Source: Sweltsa coloradensis
Taxonomy: Eukaryota > Arthropoda > Insecta > Plecoptera > Chloroperlidae
Direction of reading: 5' to 3'
DNA length: 64,000 bases
Assembly (NCBI GenBank): GCA_024449915.1
Contig: JAMZAV010000647.1
Span: 1-64,000 of the forward strand
Notes under the pieces: model-generated
The model's input: the letters and a program-made list of their open reading frames with translations, nothing else
Told to the model about the DNA's origin: nothing
Database searches by the model: none
Shown: positions 35,935 through 48,021 of the stretch, one piece after another
Layout: every line of letters begins with the position of its first letter
Position numbering within the stretch: position 1 is the stretch's first letter
Position numbers and translations under genes: made by a program

Positions 35935-36640
35935 CAGTGGTTCCCAACCGGTGGTCCGCGAAATGCTGCTGTCTATTTGTTGTTATTATGTTAATATATT
36001 TTAGAAATGTGTTAAAAAAATTAAAAATGCTGTACACTTTTATTATTTTACGTGTACTCGGGATGAATGGCTAAATTTGCACTCTGTTCTCAATGAATTC
36101 ATTTGTTGTGTTAACTGTTATAGCTAGAAAATAAAATATGTTGGTTTACGTGTATTGTTAGTGATATCGTTGAGAAAAACGGTTAAGAAACAGCTAAGAG
36201 AAGACCCTGTGAGCCGTTTTTATTAAAAAGTAAAATAGTATGACAGGCTTGTTGCGCGGAAACAGGCCCTCGGGAACGACCCGAGCTTATAAAAACCACA
36301 ATTATAAACATGCAACCCTGAGTCAAATTATTAGTATAACATCAAAATAATAAACAGACTAACAAAGTTTAACAATCGATAATTACTAATTAGTAATTTA
36401 TTAATATATTCTTAATGATGATTTGAATTATGTTTCCGGTGTACAAATTCTTCCAGTTGCCTCTTCCCTTTGTCTGCCTTCTTTGCTCAGATCGCTGTAT
36501 GTCTTGGGGTATAAAAATACCCCAAAAAAAATTGCCTCCGGCAGCTGGGGCTGCGCCCCAAACCCATTATAGCCGCGCTGGTGCTTGCACATAGCTTTAT
36601 CATTTTACCGTGCTGTGAGATGAAACAGGTTGGGAACTAC
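35935..36640. mobile_element. Non-autonomous hAT element
   Basis: TIRs CAGTGGTTCCCAACC and GGTTGGGAACTAC. Flanks TATTATCA (35927-35934) and TATCATCA (36641-36648), one mismatch. Subterminal GC-rich hairpin block at 36527-36565. Starts only about 30 bp after the donor of the SANTA copy 2 exon 2. Confidence 0.8.
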
Positions 36641-36854
36641 TATCATCATATAGTAGGCTAGTTGGTTTCAGTTAAGAATGCCAAAGGCGAGGGATCGCAG
36701 TGCCCTCGCACTGGCTACCGGTTAGGACATGCATAATAAACATACTCTAGTTTTGTTTTCCCTAAAAAATACTTTCAAACTATTTTGACAATACCTAAAC
36801 ATTACTTATGATTTACTTCAACTTTTGATGTTTTTAACCTAACTAGGAAGTATT

Positions 36855-38025
36855 ACTAGGAAAACGCTTAAGTCCCGCCGCGTTGTTGGATGAGCGTAAT
36901 TGGTGCATTGAGCTGCCATGTGTTATGCGGATTTTCTGTTGTTCTGTGAAAAAATCATTACTAAGTTTAAGATTTTTTAAAAATTAAATTAAGGTAATTA
37001 TGCCGTATAGCGCCTTAAGGTAATTATGCCGTATAGCGCCTCACGCAAAATACACTATTTTCAACACTGATATTCCACGAAATGCTTAGGTACGCGGGAA
37101 AGGGGGGAGCGCGAAGCGCTTAAGTCTTGCATTATTATTATTATTATTAAAATATACGCGCTTCGCGCCCCCCCCCCCCCTCCCCCTTTCGCGTACCTAA
37201 GCTTTTCGGAACTCTTTCGGTTGGTATGGACAGTTTTTGATCAGTAGGTACTTAAGATTTAAAATAGCGACGTTAAAGGTTTTGTAGGTACTTTAGATTT
37301 AAAATAGCGACGTTAAAAGTTTTGTAGGTACACCTAAAAAAAACTGTCCATACCAACTGAAAAAGTACCACCCTTTCCACGTCGTGTATTTTGCGTGAGG
37401 CGCTATACGGCATTTTTATATAAATTAAATTAAAAATTAACTAAAATTTTTAATTTTTTTTAATAATTCGTAATTTTAAAAAAGGAAGAAATCGTAATGT
37501 TGAAATTTTCAAAAGAGATAATTATTCGATTGCACACAAATTTAACACGAATATATTAATTCATAAAATTAAGGTTCTGTGAAAAAATCATTACAATAGG
37601 ATAAAGCATGTAGGTGTTAAAGTCAAAGAATTGTTTTAAAAAAGAAAAAAAACTTAAAATTTTGATTTCGATTGCGCTTAAAGTTCACAAGAATACCTAA
37701 ATTCATAAAATTAAGGTTCTGTGAAAAAATCATTACATTCAGATAAAGCATGTAGCCTAGGTGTTATAAGTTTAAGATTTTTTTTTTAAATCTAAAAAAA
37801 TCGTAAAATTGCGATTTTCATGAGAAATAATTTTTTGATTGCGCTCAAAAACGTGGCAGTTCTTAGTTCAGAGATTTCGAAGGTCTCCAGAAAATTTCAT
37901 CGCAATTGGAGTATTGGTTTAGCCGGAATCGTGTTAACAGACACACAAAAATACAAACAGAAAAAAAAAATTCCGGATTTTTTTCTCCAGTGTAGTAAAA
38001 TGGAATCTTCGCTCTGCTCATCCAA
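36855..38025 (-). mobile_element. HINE-like element, family A, minus strand, with nested MITE
   Basis: On the minus strand it starts TTGGATGAGCAGAGC at 38025 and ends CAACGCGGCGGGAC ... GCGTTTTCCTAG at 36855 followed by T. The nested MITE is at 37027-37412. The repeated text with CTGTGAAAAAATCATTAC occurs several times. Confidence 0.72.
37027..37412. mobile_element. TIR MITE with internal GC-rich hairpin
   Basis: TIRs TGCCGTATAGCGCCTCACGC and the complement at the right end, each extended by AAAATACAC. The left TIR start is duplicated at 36992-37026. The middle has a hairpin made of GCGCGAAGCGC, an ATT run and GCGCTTCGCGC with a poly-C tract. Confidence 0.75.
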
Positions 38026-38145
38026 TTAGTCCTCTTCCAACACCAGAAATGGTAGCGAGGACTTTTAACTTGTCTTCTAATAGGGGGTGGGGTTGTTTGA
38101 AGAAATATATAAAATAAACATTGTGTATATATACTATATATATTA

Positions 38146-38770
38146 GGGATGTCAACAATAATCGTGGATCAATAATATCGATTATCACGATATTTGTGGC
38201 TGTATTGCGATAATCATACCATATTAATTTGCTAGCGATATTGCGATAATTATTGGGAATTGAATTCTGAATTCTAGATTTCATGGAATTCCCAGCGTCT
38301 CAAAACTGTTTTTTCCGCTCGCGATCTATTTGATGGTACCACTCCCACCCGCCCCCTCGTGCCGCGCCGATCGCTCACACTCTCTTTCGCTTCACCGCTC
38401 CCTCTCGCACACTCGCTCGCGGAGGGGCCCGTCGTAGGTGGCGGCCAATCCGCCGACCAGCGTTGAGATGGCACGCAATTCAAATTGACGCAAATGCGAG
38501 AAAAGCGAGTTTTATGCCGATATATCGCGATATTATTATCGATATGAATCTTCATCAGACTGACAAAACTGGTTGCACAACTTGGTGGGGTGACTTGCAC
38601 AGACGAGCTGGACCGAGTAGGTTCGTTCTGTGTAAGTACCCTTCAAGTGTTTTTTAAACTCTGAAGATGGACCGTGTAACCGGTCCGAAACGTCAGTTTT
38701 CATCTATCATGGACGCGGCGACACCCGACAGCCAAGTTGTTTTATAATCTTCATATCGTTTGACATCCCC
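38146..38770. mobile_element. Probable hAT-like element with TAGGGATGTCAA end
   Basis: Left TAGGGATGTCAACAATAATC and right GTTTGACATCCCCA are inverted copies of each other over 11-13 bp. No clean target duplication. Inside, a hairpin-like tail (CTGAAGATGG ... GGTCCGAAACGTC at 38660-38695) looks like the 3' end of another retroelement. Confidence 0.5.
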
Positions 38771-39117
38771 AGTGTATATCCTACAATATATCCTGGCAGT
38801 TGTGTAGTAAACTCCCTAAATTTGTGCTGTTTTACAGTCGAAAATTGTGTGATACTGTATTTCCTTGCCTAAGACGTGCATCTCTTTTTACTGCATTTGT
38901 TTTTTAGTTTCACAAAAACTTCAAAAATCTTAAAGTGAAGTTTAGAAATCAGAATTATTATCTATCTCTCAATATATTCTCCATCCTATCTTCAAGCTTC
39001 TAGCAGACTTACTAATAAACTAAAGAAATAATATCAGTAATTACTAATTATTTATTAATATTTCATATCTTTTTACTTGCTTCTGTCCTGGTGTTAATTG
39101 CCTATGTTGTGTTGCAG

Positions 39118-39220
39118 CCATTCCTTTGGAAATACGGGAACATTTTATTGATAACATCCCGCTTCATTGGTGCGACCTTGTAAGTCGCTGGGGAAAAATT
39201 ATAGAAAAGAACAGTCTCAG
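39118..39220 (+). CDS. SANTA domain copy 2, exon 3
   Basis: 103-bp exon between tgtgttgcag and TCAG|gtatgc, start phase 1, end phase 2. It encodes SIPLEIREHFIDNIPLHWCD followed by LVSRWGKIIEKNSL. The F-x-x-(G/N)-(F/I)-P-x-x-W core aligns with copy 1 exon 3, with NIP replacing the usual GFP. An exact consensus donor GTAAGT sits inside the exon at 39180-39185; if used, it would shorten the exon by 41 bp and break the frame with the next exon. Part of the same transcript as the flanking exons by phase. Confidence 0.8.
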
Positions 39221-41779
39221 GTATGCCAACTACTAGTATCTTTATGCAAAAATCTTGTTCCATGACCAAATAACCACAGCCTACTCACACCCCTACTTCT
39301 TAATACGTAGCTGTTTGCATGATTTCTTTTTTTTTAAATTACTTTGTTGCTTTAATATTTTGGCCTTGATCTAAGCATTGTGTTTGTGTCTGAAGGTCCA
39401 AAAATGTTGTTTATTCTTATTCTCTTTCTCGATTTGACGTCATCAATCATCGGTGACGTCGGGAGCAATCTACAAAGGGTCTCGCTCAAGAATGAGAATG
39501 TGAATCAAACCTAGTAATGAAAAGACCACACTCAATTTTATTCTTGTAATAGAAAATGGTGGCCTCAAATTACAACTTAAATAAAACTTCCAAATTGAGC
39601 TGAGTAAATAAAAATAAGTTATTAAATGTAATTAAAAAAATATATGATTCTAGTTAATATAGTAGTCCCAACGATGCAGGTGGCTCGAAATTGTTTTCCC
39701 AACATAACAACTTTGTCAACTCTATTCACGCTAGCTCAGCGTGGATCTTGCATGCGGAGGAACTCTGTGATCTGGCATAGATAATTTTTGCTTGCGTTGG
39801 TAAAAGATATTTCTCTTTCATACACAAAGGCGACATTCCATTTACCGCGCATTCATTCTACCCCCACTACTACCAAGCATCTGCATTCTTTCGTTGGAGC
39901 AAGTATAGTTTAGTTATATACCGGTACCTAGTTGTCACCCTCAGCCGTTTGCGGAGAATAATGTTTAAAACAAGTTCTGGTGTTAATTTTTTTTTAAAGT
40001 ACAGAATAAAAATCAAATGTTAAATGGAAAATTCATGTAGGTACTAAACACATTTATAATACTGGAAGGTCATAATCAGTAGGCCTGCTGCATGTATCAA
40101 CTCCATGGCTATTTTTATTTGTTTTGATATAAATTCCTATCCAGAAAACTACATTTCACGTAGAAATGTAGAAAACCCCGGAAAAAACTTTCAGTGAGTA
40201 TTGCCGGCGTGATTTGACCCCGAGACCTACCGATCAGTCTTGCGCTTTACGCTTAAAGTTGAGTGAGCGTAATTGCACATCCATGTGATTTTCTTAAAAT
40301 TTCTTGTGTAGCAAGATGAAATTGTGCTTATTAATAATCCCCCAAAATTTTTTTTTTTTTTACTTTTTACTTATCGCGTGTTGAAGTGCGCTTCAGAATT
40401 TTTTATCTCAAGCATTGTAGCTGAATAAAAACCCACACTTTCAATTGCATAACACTGCGTAGCACCTTGAAAAACCATACCATGTTAACAAATTTACCCT
40501 CTAAATATAGATAACTTCACGACTAACATGAATACATTTAAAAAAGTTGTTCTACCAGGTTCATTTAGGAGATATTTGCATTGTTATGTCGTATACTCTA
40601 CTCAGAAGAGTGAGCGTTACAATAATTACGGCGCGTGACGTCGCGTTGAAGTCTGCTCCTCAGATTCAATGATGAGAGGAAAAGTGAGAGTGGCCAATTC
40701 AGCTGACAGTGGATTCGCTCGCCTTTTATTTCAATATTATTATTTTGTCATATGTAGTTTTCTCGCAAAATAAATAATTGTTCATAGAAACCTAGTGCCA
40801 CGATATTTTAATTGATTCATAATGTAGGTAGGCCCTATTTATTTTATAATAGCTGTTTATGTCTATTTCTGCATTATCTAGGCCTAGGCCTACATTCGTT
40901 CACGTAAGATTGTTGGCCTGGACATTGGCAGCTGGCGCACTATTCACTTCCACTTGGCACATACCATCAACTATTAATTTGCACTGTTAGTGGTTGCATT
41001 AGACAAAATATAGGCCTACCTAAACTAGACGAATACGAGAGCCTATGCCTAGCAAACAAACTTGACTAACAAACTAAGCCTTGACTGGGACACATTATGC
41101 AAACGTCATATTTTCTCCTAGTCTGACTCCTAATTTAATAATAATCTTCAAAGGTGTAGCAAAAAACAACTGGCTCGGTCTTTGCTGATTGTAAGCTAAG
41201 TTGATAGTTTTTTTAGTCCTGGTAAACTTCGTTACTAGAAATAAACCCCTATGCACATCGCGGGAGACATACTCCGGCGGCGGGAAAGGTTCAATGCCAT
41301 CCCCCCCCCCCCCATTCTTCAGTACTGCCACCACACAAGCCAGTGCTGCGTTGCCTAGTTATGTGGTTCGACTCTACTAGATAGGTAGAACTAAACTCTT
41401 TATTTTGGGGTTTACACTAACTTAATGTCGATTTTCTACATATATTTTGAGATGTAATGTTCGTTTGGTATTTCCATATGGTTATTTTCTCAATTTCTAA
41501 GTTGATTAATATTTAAATTAACATTCAATATTTAATTTTTGATAGTACCAGGCCTGTTTATGATGTAGATACTGCAATTTAGAAATAGAATAGAAAACCC
41601 TATGAACTAGAAAACTAGAAAAAAAACTAAGAAGAACTAGAAGAAAACAAATAGAAAACTAAAATAACTAATTTTTTAAATTTAATTCAAAATAAATTGT
41701 AGTTTTGAATGCGCAGTTCACTTACTCACTTGACTTTAAACTAATATATTTTATTTTCCGGCAATTAAGATTTTTGATA
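39221..41779. other. Long intronic stretch, no element bounded
   Basis: No exon recognised. A degraded HINE-like phrase (GAGTGAGCGTAATTGCACATCC, shortened: GAGTGAGCGTAATTGCA) at about 40262 and a poly-C run at 41300-41313. Several TAGGCCTA palindromes. Confidence 0.4.
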
Positions 41780-41906
41780 TGCTAGACCAGTGGTTCTCAA
41801 CCAGTGGTCCGCGGAGCTTTGACAGGTGGTCCGCGGTGGTAGAGGACAGATTTCATTTTTATGCATGTTACACATTATAAATTTATATTATTAATTTCAT
41901 ATATTT

Positions 41907-42657
41907 TTGGATGAGCGAAGCGAAGACTGACCCCCCAAAAAAAATTAGCTCGGTTGTTTTTATATTTTTTTTTTGTGTTTTTTTTGTGTTTGTTTTTTTG
42001 TCTGTTTGTTGGCACAATTCCGGGCAAACGGCATAAGCGATCTTGATGAAAATTGAAAGGGACCTTCGAAATCTCTGAACTTAGACGTGCCACGTTTTTT
42101 GGTACAATTGAAGAAATATTTCTCATGAAAATCGCATTTTTACGATTTTTTCGATTTTTAGTGCGATATTTTCGTGACATTTGGACCGATTCTGACCAAA
42201 CGAGTGGGGCTACAAAGTTCATATTTTACATGGACATTAAGGTTATTGTGATGTAGTACCTTGTGAAAAAAAAATTTGAAAAAGTTAACCAGAATCTATA
42301 GAATAAACGTACTTTTATGATTTTTTTCGATTTTTAGTACAATATTTTCGTGACATTTGGGCCGATTCTGACCAAACGGGTGGGGCTACAACGTTCATAT
42401 TTCACATGGACATTAAGGTAATGGTGATGTATTGCTTTCTGAAAGAAAAAGTTGAAAAAGTTAGCCAGAATCCATAGAATAAAGGATTTAATATGAGTTT
42501 CTTTAGGTTTATAATAACAATTAACAAGTAACAATAGAAACTTGACAACAATCACCTACAATGCATTCAAAAAGCACTTGCAAAGGAAAAGTGGTCCTAC
42601 GCAAACTAAAAACTTACAAATAAGCTCATCCATCAACGCGGCGGGACTTAAGCATTT
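41907..42657 (+). mobile_element. HINE-like element, family D
   Basis: Starts TTGGATGAGCGAAGCGAAG and ends GCTCATCCATCAACGCGGCG ... TTAAGCATTTT; the CTAG is replaced by the start of the next copy. Contains the internal text GTGGGGCTACAACGTTCATA, duplicated at about 42205 and 42380. Confidence 0.68.
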
Positions 42658-43223
42658 TTGGATGAGCATAGCGAAGATTCCATTTCACTACACTGGAGAG
42701 AAAAATCGGGAATGTTTTTTTTTTTTTGTATTTTTGTGTGTTTGTTAACACGATTCCGGCTAAACCAATACTCCAATTGCTATGAAATTTTATGGAGGCC
42801 TTTGAAATCTCTGAACTTAGAACTGCCACGTTTTTAGCGCAATCGGAAAATTATTTTGTCATGAAAATCGCAATTTTACGATTTTTTTCGATTTTTAAAA
42901 CATTTCTTCGACTTATAACACCTACATGCTTTATCCGATTTCAATTATTTTTTCACAGAACCTTAATTTTATGAATTTAGATATTCGTGAGAAATTTAAG
43001 CGCAATCGAATAATTATTTCTAGTAAAAATCTCTATTGTTTTATTTTTTTATTTTTTTAAAATTATGATTAATTAAAAAAAAAGTTTATTTTTACTTTAA
43101 TTTAATTTTAAAAAAATCTTGAACTTAGTAATAATTTTTTTACAGAACAACAGAAAAACCGCATAACACAATGCACCAATTACGCTCATCCAACAACGCG
43201 GCGGGACTTAAGCGTTTTCCTAG
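42658..43223 (+). mobile_element. HINE-like element, family A
   Basis: Starts TTGGATGAGCATAGCG directly after the previous copy and ends GCTCATCCAACAACGCGGCG ... GCGTTTTCCTAG followed by T. Confidence 0.75.
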
Positions 43224-43240
43224 TCCTAGTTAACATCCTA

Positions 43241-44862
43241 CTAGGAAAACGCTTTAAGTCCTGCCGCGTTGTTGGACGAGCGTAATTGGTGCATTGAGCT
43301 GCCATGTGTTATGCGGATTTTCTGTTGTTCTATGAAAAAATCATTACGAAGTTGAAGATTTTTTTAAAAATTAAATTAAATTAAATTAAAAATTAGCTAA
43401 TTTTTTATTTATTTAATTAATTGTAATAGAAAAAATCGTAATATTGAAATTTTCATAAGAAATAATTATTCGATTGTGCACAAATTTTACACGAATATAT
43501 TTATTCATAAAATTAAGGTTATGTGAAAAAATCATTATAATCGGATAAAGCATGTAGGTGTTATAAGTCGAAGAAATTTAAAAAAAAAAAAAAAAAAAAA
43601 CTTAAAATTGAGATTATCACAAGAAATAATTTTTTGATTGCGCTCATATTTTACACGGATATTTAAATTTATGAAATTAAGGTTCTGTGAAAAAATCATT
43701 ACAATCAGGTAAGCGTGTAGGTGTTATAAGCCGAAGAATGTTTTAAAAATTTTAAAAAATTGCAAAATTGTGATTTTTGTAAAAAAAAGTTTTTTGATAA
43801 TGCCTAAATTTCACATGAATATAGGGTTGCCAGATTAGTGAAACTCAAATACGGGACAGTACTTTTCGTAGTGATACTGGGGTCTGGGGCAAAGCCCCAG
43901 CCGCCGGAGGCGGAAAATTTTTGGGGTTTTGTTTTTTGGGGAAGGGCCTAAAACGCATTTGAGAGTAATTCAGTGAAAATTTTAAAGCAATATAGTGATT
44001 GAAATAGTAAGATAATCAGATAAGGAATGTACAGCAAAGTAAGTAGCTATATAGAACCAAAATTATTATCACTTTATTGATAGGCACATTTCATTGATGA
44101 TCAGATCATTGATATTTATTGCTTCGTTACTATTGCAACGTTACCATCTTCATCGTCACTCATGTTAAATGTTGTTTATCACTGCCTCACTCACTGAGTT
44201 CGAATGCGTTTGTCACACGCACGCCGCGCCCGAGGTAAAGAATATAACGTTACGGCTAGAGACACTCGCTACAATGACTCACCGCGATAATGATGCACTC
44301 GAATAACACCCACCACCTTACTGCAGGCAGCAGCGGCAGGCTGATCAGGCACCAAGGCCGGCCGAGGGGAAGGGATTGATAACTATACGCCCATTCGTAT
44401 TGTTAAAAAGCGCACAGGGCCTACTTTATTCTAAATACGTGATATACTGATCAATGGGTTAGAGCATACGGGACGCGGGAAACACCCATCAAATACGGGA
44501 TTTCCCGGGTAATACGGGACACCTGGCAACCCAAAATGAATATATCAATTCATGAAATTAAGGTTCTGTGAAAAAATCATTACAATCGGACAAAGCATGT
44601 AGGTGTTGTAAGTCAAAGAAATTTGTAAAAAATAGAAAAAAATCGTAAAATTGTGATTTTCATGAGAAATAATTTTTCGATTGTGCTCAACAACGTGGCA
44701 GTTCTAAGTTCAGAGATTTCGAAGACCTCCATAAAATATCATGGCAATCAGAGTATCGGTTTAGCCGGAATCGTGTTAACAAACAGACAAAAATACAAAA
44801 AAAAACATTCCGGATTTTTTTCTCCAGTGTAGTGAAATGGAATCTTCGCTACGCTCATCCAA
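43241..44862 (-). mobile_element. HINE-like element, family A, inverted copy
   Basis: On the minus strand starts TTGGATGAGCGTAGCG at 44862 and ends GCGTTTTCCTAG at 43241, followed by T. Its 3' end is only 17 bp from the 3' end of the previous copy, tail to tail. Carries the hAT at 43823-44535. Confidence 0.75.
43823..44535. mobile_element. Non-autonomous hAT element (AGGGTTGCCAG end)
   Basis: Left AGGGTTGCCAG and right CTGGCAACCC(AAA). Exact 8-bp flanks ATGAATAT at 43815-43822 and 44536-44543. Subterminal GC-rich block GCCCCAGCCGCCGGAGGC at about 43892. No transposase. Confidence 0.82.
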
Positions 44863-45708
44863 TTATTTTAATTTCCTCTTTGCGCGTAGATAACTTGCAA
44901 ATCACAAACAGAACGTCACATTGAACATTGTCAACTTAGCATAGCTCATAAGTTCTGCTTTGTAATGGTTTGATACTCGCATAGTATGGCACAGATGAAA
45001 AATTAAAATCCTCCTTGTGCCAAACCACACCACGTATACCTCGTACCAGTATGTACTATATTGTGGTTTTATTTATTGAATAGTATTATTTTGTTTCAAA
45101 TAAAGAAAACATTAATAATCAATTATTCATTACAGTTTTAACAAAGAAAATAATGCGTTTGTATTCTCATGTGTTAAGAGAAGAGAATTGTCACTAAAGG
45201 GAGGTGAAGGGGCACATAGTAGTCAGTAATAAAGTGATTATGTAATCTGCTGATGGAAAACTAAACAAAGTGCTAAAAGAAAATCAAATCCTGAATATAT
45301 GTCAAATAACTTTTCATTTTCTGTGGGAACAGCAGGCACCAAACCTCAATCTGTTTGCAGGTGCAAACTTTTTTGCAATTATTCTTACTACGAAACCTGC
45401 AAAAATCATGAGGCATTAAGTTTGTAAAAGATGCATAAAAGATGCACAAAATAAATAGTTTCAATAAAAAACAAACCTGCACCTGTCTGCTCACAATAAT
45501 AATTAATTTATCACCTAATACTAAGTCAGACTGCAGATAAAATTTCATATTTTTTTGTAATGGAATGTATATCAAAAAAATAGTTTACAATATGGGGGCA
45601 AGCCGAGAGAATTTGAGGTAAAACTGCTACAAAAAAAAAAGTTTTATAACTACGTCAATTAATGATAGTCTCTCGATGCCCATTGAATTGCCCCATTATA
45701 TGACACCC

Positions 45709-45745
<37 letters not shown>

Positions 45746-45813
45746 AACTATAGGGCCTAATTTTGAATATGGTGGTCCATTCGATTTATGAGATTGTGAA
45801 GGTGGTCCGTGTG
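44863..45813. other. Interior of the host hAT, non-coding, with a long C run
   Basis: AT-rich sequence without a recognisable domain. At 45710-45742 there is an almost pure C tract of about 33 bases. Confidence 0.5.
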
Positions 45814-46773
45814 TAGGGTGTCCATTCGTCCCGTTAAAAACGGGACAGTCCCGTTTTTTAGGGACCTGTCCCGGTGTCCCGACAACTGTTCACGGGACGC
45901 TGTTTTGTCCCGTTTTTGTAAATATACCGATTTCACGTGTAGATCTCGGCGTCGCCGCTGTAAATTTACGGACTACGCGTATTCTGTATACACTTTTCTG
46001 CTGGCCTTGACTTTGCACGAATGAATGCGTCATCAGCAGGCGGAGTGTAGAGGGGGGGTGGGGTTGGTTGACGGCATCAGTTACAAGAATTGTCCCGAGC
46101 CCCAACGAAGTTTTTGTCGTTTTGCAGCCGAGCAACATGATAAAACATAACTGTGAGTATCACAATAAATATTTAATTTGATAATTCACCCAAAACAAAC
46201 CTTCCTTGGGTCCTTGCTTGCTCAGATCGTTGTAAATGCTGTCGTGAGGAAAAAATATCAAAAAAATTTAGAGTGCTTGCAAGCCTACTTCGCCTGCTTA
46301 TTTGTAGAACTGATTGTATTCAAACAGATAGAATATATAGTTCGCAATTCGATATTTAATTATTATTAGCAGCAATTAAATGGTGGGGAAGCTAATTTTG
46401 ATTTGAAAACATATTTTTACTTCATAGCCTCACTTTTACGAGATAGTTTTTTTCGTCTCGTACGCGTGAGTGTGTAAAATGCCGCCGCCTAAACGTGTGT
46501 TTTCAATGACGATGTTAAGACTTTCCTTATCTTGTTAGACACGAGACTGATAATGACAAAGCAAAGCAACATTTTCTATAGTTTATTATCCATTAAGGTA
46601 ATCCCCCGAGTTGCCATTTTTCAGTTAAAACATGACAAAATAATTGTAGTATGGTGAAAATTTTTTTCGCCTTCGGCGAAAAGGCCTCCGGCGGCTGGGG
46701 CTTCGCCCCAGACCCCAGCTACAGCCGCCAGAAGTTTGTCCCGCTTTTTTGGTTTGAAAATCTGGACACCCTA
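45814..46773. mobile_element. Non-autonomous hAT element (TAGGGTGTCCA ends)
   Basis: TIRs TAGGGTGTCCA and TGGACACCCTA; exact 8-bp duplication TCCGTGTG at 45806-45813 and 46774-46781. Subterminal hairpin block GCCTCCGGCGGCTGGGGCTT at 46683. 960 bp, no transposase. It sits only 31 bp from the right end of the host hAT. Confidence 0.9.
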
Positions 46774-46880
46774 TCCGTGTGCAACAAAAGGTTGAGAAAC
46801 ACTGTGCTAGACAACCTGTGGTTTGCCTTTCAGTTCAAGTTCATTTGTTTCATTGTTCTTGTAAATAAGTAACATATTCC

Positions 46881-47813
46881 GGGCTTCCACTGAAGCGACT
46901 ATGCGACTATTTTTAGCAAGGTGACTTTCTGGCAACTATTTTTGTCAATACTATTAGTAAAAAAGTAACTATTAGGCAACTTTTTGTGGCAAAATGAGGA
47001 GTAAAAACTAAAAATACAACTATTTTTACTTGGCAGTGTTGTATTGAACATTATTGGATATGAAAGTGTAAATATTTCAACATTATCCCGTTTTGGAGAG
47101 TGCGTTTTTATTTTTGAAGAATTGACGTGCTGATTTGAGACTTTAAAATATACTTCCTTTCAATTGTGACGTTACGGCCACATGGAGCACGGAGAGGATC
47201 ATGGTTTGGCAGTTGACCATCCCTCCGTAGGATGGCATGACAAGACAGGCTCCGACTATTTGCAACTATTCTGTGGACTTATGGCGACTATTGTTTAGAT
47301 TTAAGGCGACTATCTGAAGACTATTTTGTAGGGATGCACACAATAATCAAAACGATAATCAATAATGGATATAATTTCAATAATCGATAACCAAAATTCA
47401 TTATTGATTATCGAAATTTCAAATAATTGGTCAATAGTGGCACGAACCAAACAAAGACGTAGATTATCTCACGTTGAGCCATGCACTAGCTGGGCTGATG
47501 ATGTCACACTTGAGATTTATGTTTAGAAATAAAATAAGCTATCAGTCGATAACGGAAGCCAAACACATGACATCGAAAACAGAGGCAGCAAACGGAACAC
47601 AGTTGAATTATTTTGACTCATACTTGCCTCACTTGAAATTCCACTTATAGGCCCAAACAGGCTTTGTTGGTGATATTGATAATATCGATTCGATAATGAT
47701 ATTACCATTTTGATAATCGATAATGAAAAAAGTATTGATGGGCATCCCTACTATTTTGTAGATTTTAGGAGACTAATGCAACCGTATTTAGGTAAGACAT
47801 GCAGTGGAAGCCC
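46881..47813. mobile_element. TIR element with GGGCTTCCACTG ends
   Basis: Left GGGCTTCCACTG and right CAGTGGAAGCCC. The interior repeats GCGACTATTT-type motifs near both ends. Target duplication is unclear. It is split by the hAT MITE at 47329-47750. Confidence 0.7.
47329..47750. mobile_element. hAT MITE
   Basis: Left TAGGGATGCACACAATAATC, right GATGGGCATCCCTA, with exact 8-bp duplication CTATTTTG at 47321-47328 and 47751-47758. Interior rich in TCGATAAT. 422 bp, non-coding. Confidence 0.88.
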
Positions 47814-48021
47814 TAAGTATTGATATTAGGCTATGAAATGACACCATTTAAACTTTGACTGATTGTGGTACCCAAATCCAAGAGAAGCTGGAACCAAATC
47901 TATATTTTACTACCCGATGTCTTCCCTAGTCCTTACTATTTACTCATTTTTGACTTTCATAAGTGATTAATGCCTTATCTAGTGTTGCTCTTGTCTCACT
48001 GGCTTGTTTTCCCTTCTGTAG

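Larger units (their letters stand above)
41788..46804. mobile_element. hAT element enlarged by nested insertions
   Basis: TIRs CAGTGGTTCTCAACC and GGTTGAGAAACACTG; exact 8-bp duplication TGCTAGAC at 41780-41787 and 46805-46812. The 5-kb span holds three HINE copies (41907-42657, 42658-43223, 43241-44862) and two smaller hATs (43823-44535, 45814-46773). The base element is close to that at 35935 (GGTGGTCCGCG follows the TIR in both). No transposase. Confidence 0.88.

Noticed and set aside
38660..38695. Hammerhead ribozyme (CTGAAGATGG ... GAAACGTC)
   Set aside because: The catalytic CTGATGA core is not present; the motif is the hairpin-like tail common in several retroelements.
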